Source: Paracyclopina nana
Lineage: Eukaryota > Arthropoda > Copepoda > Cyclopoida > Cyclopettidae
Reading direction: 5' to 3'
Length of the DNA: 64,000 bases
Assembly: GCA_019096065.1 (NCBI GenBank)
Contig: JAGUCH010000008.1
Coordinates: forward strand, 3,043,001-3,107,000
The notes below the pieces were generated by a model. The model searched no databases. It saw only the letters and a program-made list of their open reading frames with translations, and was not told the DNA's origin. The translations under genes and the position numbers were made by a program. Shown piece after piece: positions 60,576 to 64,000 of this stretch. Every line of letters starts with the position of its first letter. Within the stretch, counting starts at the first letter, position 1.

Positions 60576-60944
60576 TCAATATATCGAGAAGAGTGAAAAA
60601 AGTGAGGAATGTAATCTAAAGTTCGGCCAACTTTGTGGAATTACCTCGGCTGATGACCTCCTATCTTCATTTCGAGAATGGCCAAGGCCGAAAATGTAGG
60701 GGAAGCTACACCACCAACTTGGGCTCAAAGATGGGCCGCCTAGCGGAGCCTCGAAGTCCACGGAGATCTGGTCACGACCGTCCACAACCTCGATTTCCAG
60801 GCCCAAATTTCGCCGCTCATCACATTGCACTGTGAGCAAATTAGGGGTGAGATTTGGGCAAGAAGCCACGGGATTGGTGGTCACGCGGGAAAGTGTGTGA
60901 AATGTCACTGTCTCGTTTGTTTCTGACGATGAGCGAAGCGTCAT
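60576..60944 (-). CDS. Possible 122-codon open frame, unknown
   Basis: Its middle (CDERRNLGLEIEVVDG to ISVDFEAPLGG, about residues 53-83) has GC-richer, coding-looking codons and balanced residues, unlike the surroundings. The C-terminal part looks like random sequence, so at most one segment may be an exon, perhaps of an unlisted minus-strand gene or of the GPCR 5' region. No domain recognised. Confidence 0.25.
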   Translation of the reverse strand: MTLRSSSETNETVTFHTLSRVTTNPVASCPNLTPNLLTVQCDERRNLGLEIEVVDGRDQISVDFEAPLGGPSLSPSWWCSFPYIFGLGHSRNEDRRSSAEVIPQSWPNFRLHSSLFSLFSIY

Positions 60945-61261
60945 AGCGCGCCAAGAGATGCTGAGAAACTGAAAAAAACCGGAGCTTGATCCGCGCTAAA
61001 TTAAGAGCCCCTTGGTTTACTCTCTTCACCTACTTCAACAGAACCAGCACGTACATCATTTTTGGGCTCTCTTGGAGGCGAACGCGCGAGTTCTAGCATC
61101 TGCGGATTTGAAGCGAATGCTGACTGCAGCTTATGTTTTCTTAATAAAAAAAAACTTTCAGCAGGGATATCACGGATCGAGTGATTAAAAATATCTTATT
61201 TATTTGAGCGACTCCATCAGTGGGAAAAGTAGGGTTTTTTCTTCAGTTAATAGGAGTGACT

Positions 61262-61320
61262 AGGATCGAATCCGCGACCTGATCGGGAAATCGGAGCTTT
61301 GCCGTTCAAGCAAATCGAGA
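61262..61320 (-). pseudogene. tRNA-like relic
   Basis: On the minus strand GGTCGCGGATTCGATCC resembles the variable and T-loop part of a tRNA (B box GGATTCGATCC). The rest does not fold as a tRNA. Confidence 0.35.
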
Positions 61321-62419
61321 TTTATGGAGGATTAACGGACACACCCCAAGTTGAGGTGCTCAAAAAGTCTGATAGAGCTCACAAAAAAGTTACAGTATTA
61401 TTGAAGACTACCTTCCGTTATGTATCCATGGATGGATTGCCGTAAGTAACAATTATTGTATGATGATTAAAAAACCAAACACAGAAAAGGAGCAATGCTG
61501 CTTTTACCTTAACAAAACCCTAACTCAGGTAGAAGACAAACTAATTATAAGCTGAAAATTGGCTTTAAAATTGAGAATCAGCAATTTGACGGAATCTCTT
61601 GCATCAAGTCGGCCTTTTGATCTACTGTGCAAACTAAGGGTGAGTGACCTTATAAGTGTCAGTGAGGTCTATCTATATTGGGGGGATTGTTTGTGTTCAT
61701 TTGGCCTCTTTCATTCCTTTCAGCTTATTTATTTAGCTCAATCTATAATGTCTGACAAAAAATCAATTATATTTGTATCAGACCTAAGTGACATTTTTGG
61801 AATACTTTCTGCCCACTTTAGTTAATATCATCTGAGTGATATGTAATCAGAGTTAGGAGCAGACATCTTTTAACAAAAAAGGTAAAAAATTGAGTCACTT
61901 TTTTCAGACTTTTGAACTGACTCCAAAGGGGTGTGCAATGCCGGTCATAACTAGTCCAGCCGTTTCCATTTGTTTGTTAGAACTTGTTGCGAGGCTTATT
62001 TCAAAATAATCATTGATCAACCCTTAAATAAAAAGCATTAATCAAAGCCAGTTGATGAACCGGAAATTTGCCATCATCAAGAAAACACTCTTATTATATA
62101 TTTTTAATAAGGGAAAGGGTCAATGCAAGCGAGGAAAAAAAAGGATTTTCAGCTTTTCAAAGTTTATAGTATGAGGCCAATTACTTATTATGTTGAAAAA
62201 ATTGCAAATTTTAGCACAAATTACGCTCTGCGTAGGTCCATATATTTTTATCTCAATTGTAATGGCTTCTGTTTCATCTCAGTTTTCTTATGAATGGCAC
62301 TCATTTCTTGAAAGCTCAAATATCTTCCATGCAATTGAAGCAGTAAAAGAAAGCACAGCAGAAAAATTGCCGGCAGTAAAAGTTGGCTTTATGCCAATGT
62401 AGCTGTCACCCTTGCTAAA

Positions 62420-64000
62420 ATGGGTGAAAATGGCATTCAGTACCACTACTTATTCCTTGGTGATCCACCAAAGCAAAACCGCACGAAAGACTTCATCCCA
62501 AGGGCACGAAGAAACAATTGTGCAGCCAAAATTGGAACAGCCCCAGTGCACTTTATTCCAGACTTGGAAACCCAGAAGCCTCTAAACGAGACAATTTTGA
62601 AGACTTATGGCTGCATTTCTTTGAATGTTGGGCCTGGGGAAGTCATAATTGCTGCAAAACCATTTGTCATTGCTCCAGCCACGAGGTATGAGTTAAGCCT
62701 GTTTTTTCCAATCAGTTTCACCTTTGATGAAAATCATTAGGGTGAGATTAAAGTTGTACGAGGCTGACAGCACTTATTGGATTACCATCTTTTCACAAAC
62801 AGCATGCATGAGGTCTGACTCGTACTTAGCTAAAAACTAGGCTTAATATTTTGCTACTCTCTCCTTATCTTGGGAACCTAGCTTACCGTTGATAGATAGC
62901 TGATTCGAGTTCATGCAGAGTATGAGCATAACTATGAGCTATAAAGTTGTGGAAAAATCAATGAATCAGACCTTATTGCGTGTACTCGATCAGGCATTTA
63001 ATGCGCATGACATGCCATACTCAATTTTATCCATATAAGCTTCTTTTGATATTAGCTGCCGAGGCGAAAGATGCGAAAAGTGCTTTCAAAAGGCAATCAA
63101 GCTTTTCAAGTGCCCGAATTGCAATTATGCCTTGTATTGCGGAGCGATTTGCATAAGTAACGACACTGCGGCACATGTTGAGTCTGGCGAGTGCAATCTC
63201 ATAAAGAAACGAGGCTCACCATCCAACGACAACGTTCGCTTTATGCTCAGATTTCTGCTCCAATTGAGGTTCCAGCTGGGCCAAGATATTCCCTCCATAT
63301 CGGACTTGGTTCCAGGAAGGCCAACTTTACGAACTTTCAGGTAGTAATTCCATTTAGGATGAGATTGCGTTTTTGAAAAGCTGCTGTTGTTATGCTTTGA
63401 ACAGAGACCTTTTGGATCACTTTGACGATATCGTGACGAGGTCTCCATCAAGGCTGGCACATGCTGAGAATTGCTATGAGGAAATTGTTGACTTTTTGGG
63501 GATTGAGGGGGCGCCACCACCCAATTATTTCCTGCAAGTTTATGGCCGAATGGTGATTAACTCGTTCAATGTGATCGACTCCACAGACCAGGTAAACGAG
63601 TGCCGTTTTAGCCTGCGAAAATTAATACAGCTTTCACTGAAGGTGGCAGTTGCTTCAGCTCTCTACATTGGCCCCTCAATCATCGATCATTCGTGCACTC
63701 CAAATGCAACTGTGTCGTTCGACTTGGACAATGATGGGTAAAGCTGCTTGCCATATTAGTATGATATAATTTTTTACCAGGATTTGCTTTGGGTTGGCCA
63801 CAGTGTGCTCAACTTGTTGCTTTCTTAATTATTCCCTGCTTTCGGAAGAGGCAGCCACCCATCTTCTGTCAAATAGGCACAGAGTAGTAATCTCATCTTA
63901 TGAAGAATTCATTTCATCCAACCAACTACTACAGGTCCATTGTTGTTCGAGCAATAGAAGACTTGTCAGCAAGGCCAACTGATCAATTTTTCATAAGCTA
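62420..64000 (+). CDS. SMYD-type SET/MYND lysine methyltransferase (3' end outside window)
   Basis: Exons 62420-62685, 63056-63340, 63405-63591, 63643-63737 and 63935-64000+ join in phase. A split-SET N-terminal part contains GPGEVIIAAKPFVIAP. The MYND zinc finger follows with Cys pairs CEKC and CPNC, then YCGAIC and H...GEC. The SET core is YGRMVINSFNVI, LYIGPSIIDHSCTPNATVSF (equivalent to the family's SxxNHSCxPN) and VVRAIEDL...FISY. SMYD proteins methylate lysines on histones and other proteins. The start is uncertain: the frame is open upstream to 62339 (reading WLYANVAVTLAKMG, a little like a SMYD4 TPR helix), and a second open frame ends at 62402. Intron 4 is only 51 nt and is itself in frame, but removing it restores family alignment. 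The gene continues beyond the window. Confidence 0.82.

Larger units (their letters stand above)
59567..62419. other. Intergenic stretch, no firm gene
   Basis: Probably holds 5' non-coding exon(s) of the minus-strand GPCR, since its coding exon begins with a splice acceptor. One minus-strand frame (60576-60944) and one tRNA-like relic are listed separately. Nothing else is supported. Confidence 0.45.

Noticed and set aside
1-64000. CRISPR arrays, operons, ribosome binding sites, riboswitches
   Set aside because: The window is spliced eukaryotic sequence; the tandem repeats seen are satellites, not spacer-separated arrays.

Overview
This is a eukaryotic, almost certainly metazoan and probably arthropod, nuclear genome segment. 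Coding sequence is split by GT-AG introns that range from about 45 nt to several kb. Poly(A)-type AATAAA signals, polymerase III tRNA genes and many palindromic transposon relics are present, and there are no operons or ribosome binding sites. The clearest lineage hint is a three-immunoglobulin plus fibronectin-III plus C-terminal hydrophobic tail protein of the Klingon/Wrapper type, an architecture I know best from arthropods. A crustacean-like invertebrate is plausible, but the species cannot be read from the sequence.

Layout. 1-9502: no confident gene. 9503-22833 (+): eight 3' exons of the Klingon-like adhesion gene. Its introns carry a foldback element with degenerate arms (about 14750-15905), a palindrome plus two tRNA-like relics (16597-17377), and a 4.2-kb foldback (18206-22441) built of a ~170-bp satellite in opposite orientations around a 242-bp tandem repeat. 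24090-33192: an apparently complete EnSpm/CACTA-like DNA transposon with 12-bp terminal inverted repeats. It holds two divergent multi-exon genes: an accessory protein of about 1046 aa (minus) and a transposase of about 1126 aa (plus). 33193-39290: no gene seen. 39291-39831: two identical tRNA-Pro(TGG) genes. 40175-42190 (+): a 558-aa protein with short tau/MAP-like repeats and a long acidic region. 45220-46216 (-): a 176-aa protein with a C-terminal membrane segment.

48951-52965 is a graveyard of MITEs and hairpins, including a MITE nested inside a relative and two tandem copies sharing target duplications. 53525-56744 (+): a seven-exon gene for a LINE ORF1-like protein (coiled coil, RRM-like and C-terminal domains) with a canonical 2A ribosome-skipping motif near its N terminus. 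No reverse transcriptase is seen next to it, so it looks like a domesticated retrotransposon ORF1. 57765-59554 (-): a class-A GPCR with a DRQ motif. 62420-64000 (+): the 5' part of a SET/MYND (SMYD-type) gene that runs off the window.

Exon joins were made by hand. For the listed genes, splice phases agree across every join. The two most novel items are the spliced 2A/LINE-ORF1 gene and the EnSpm element with its large divergent accessory gene.
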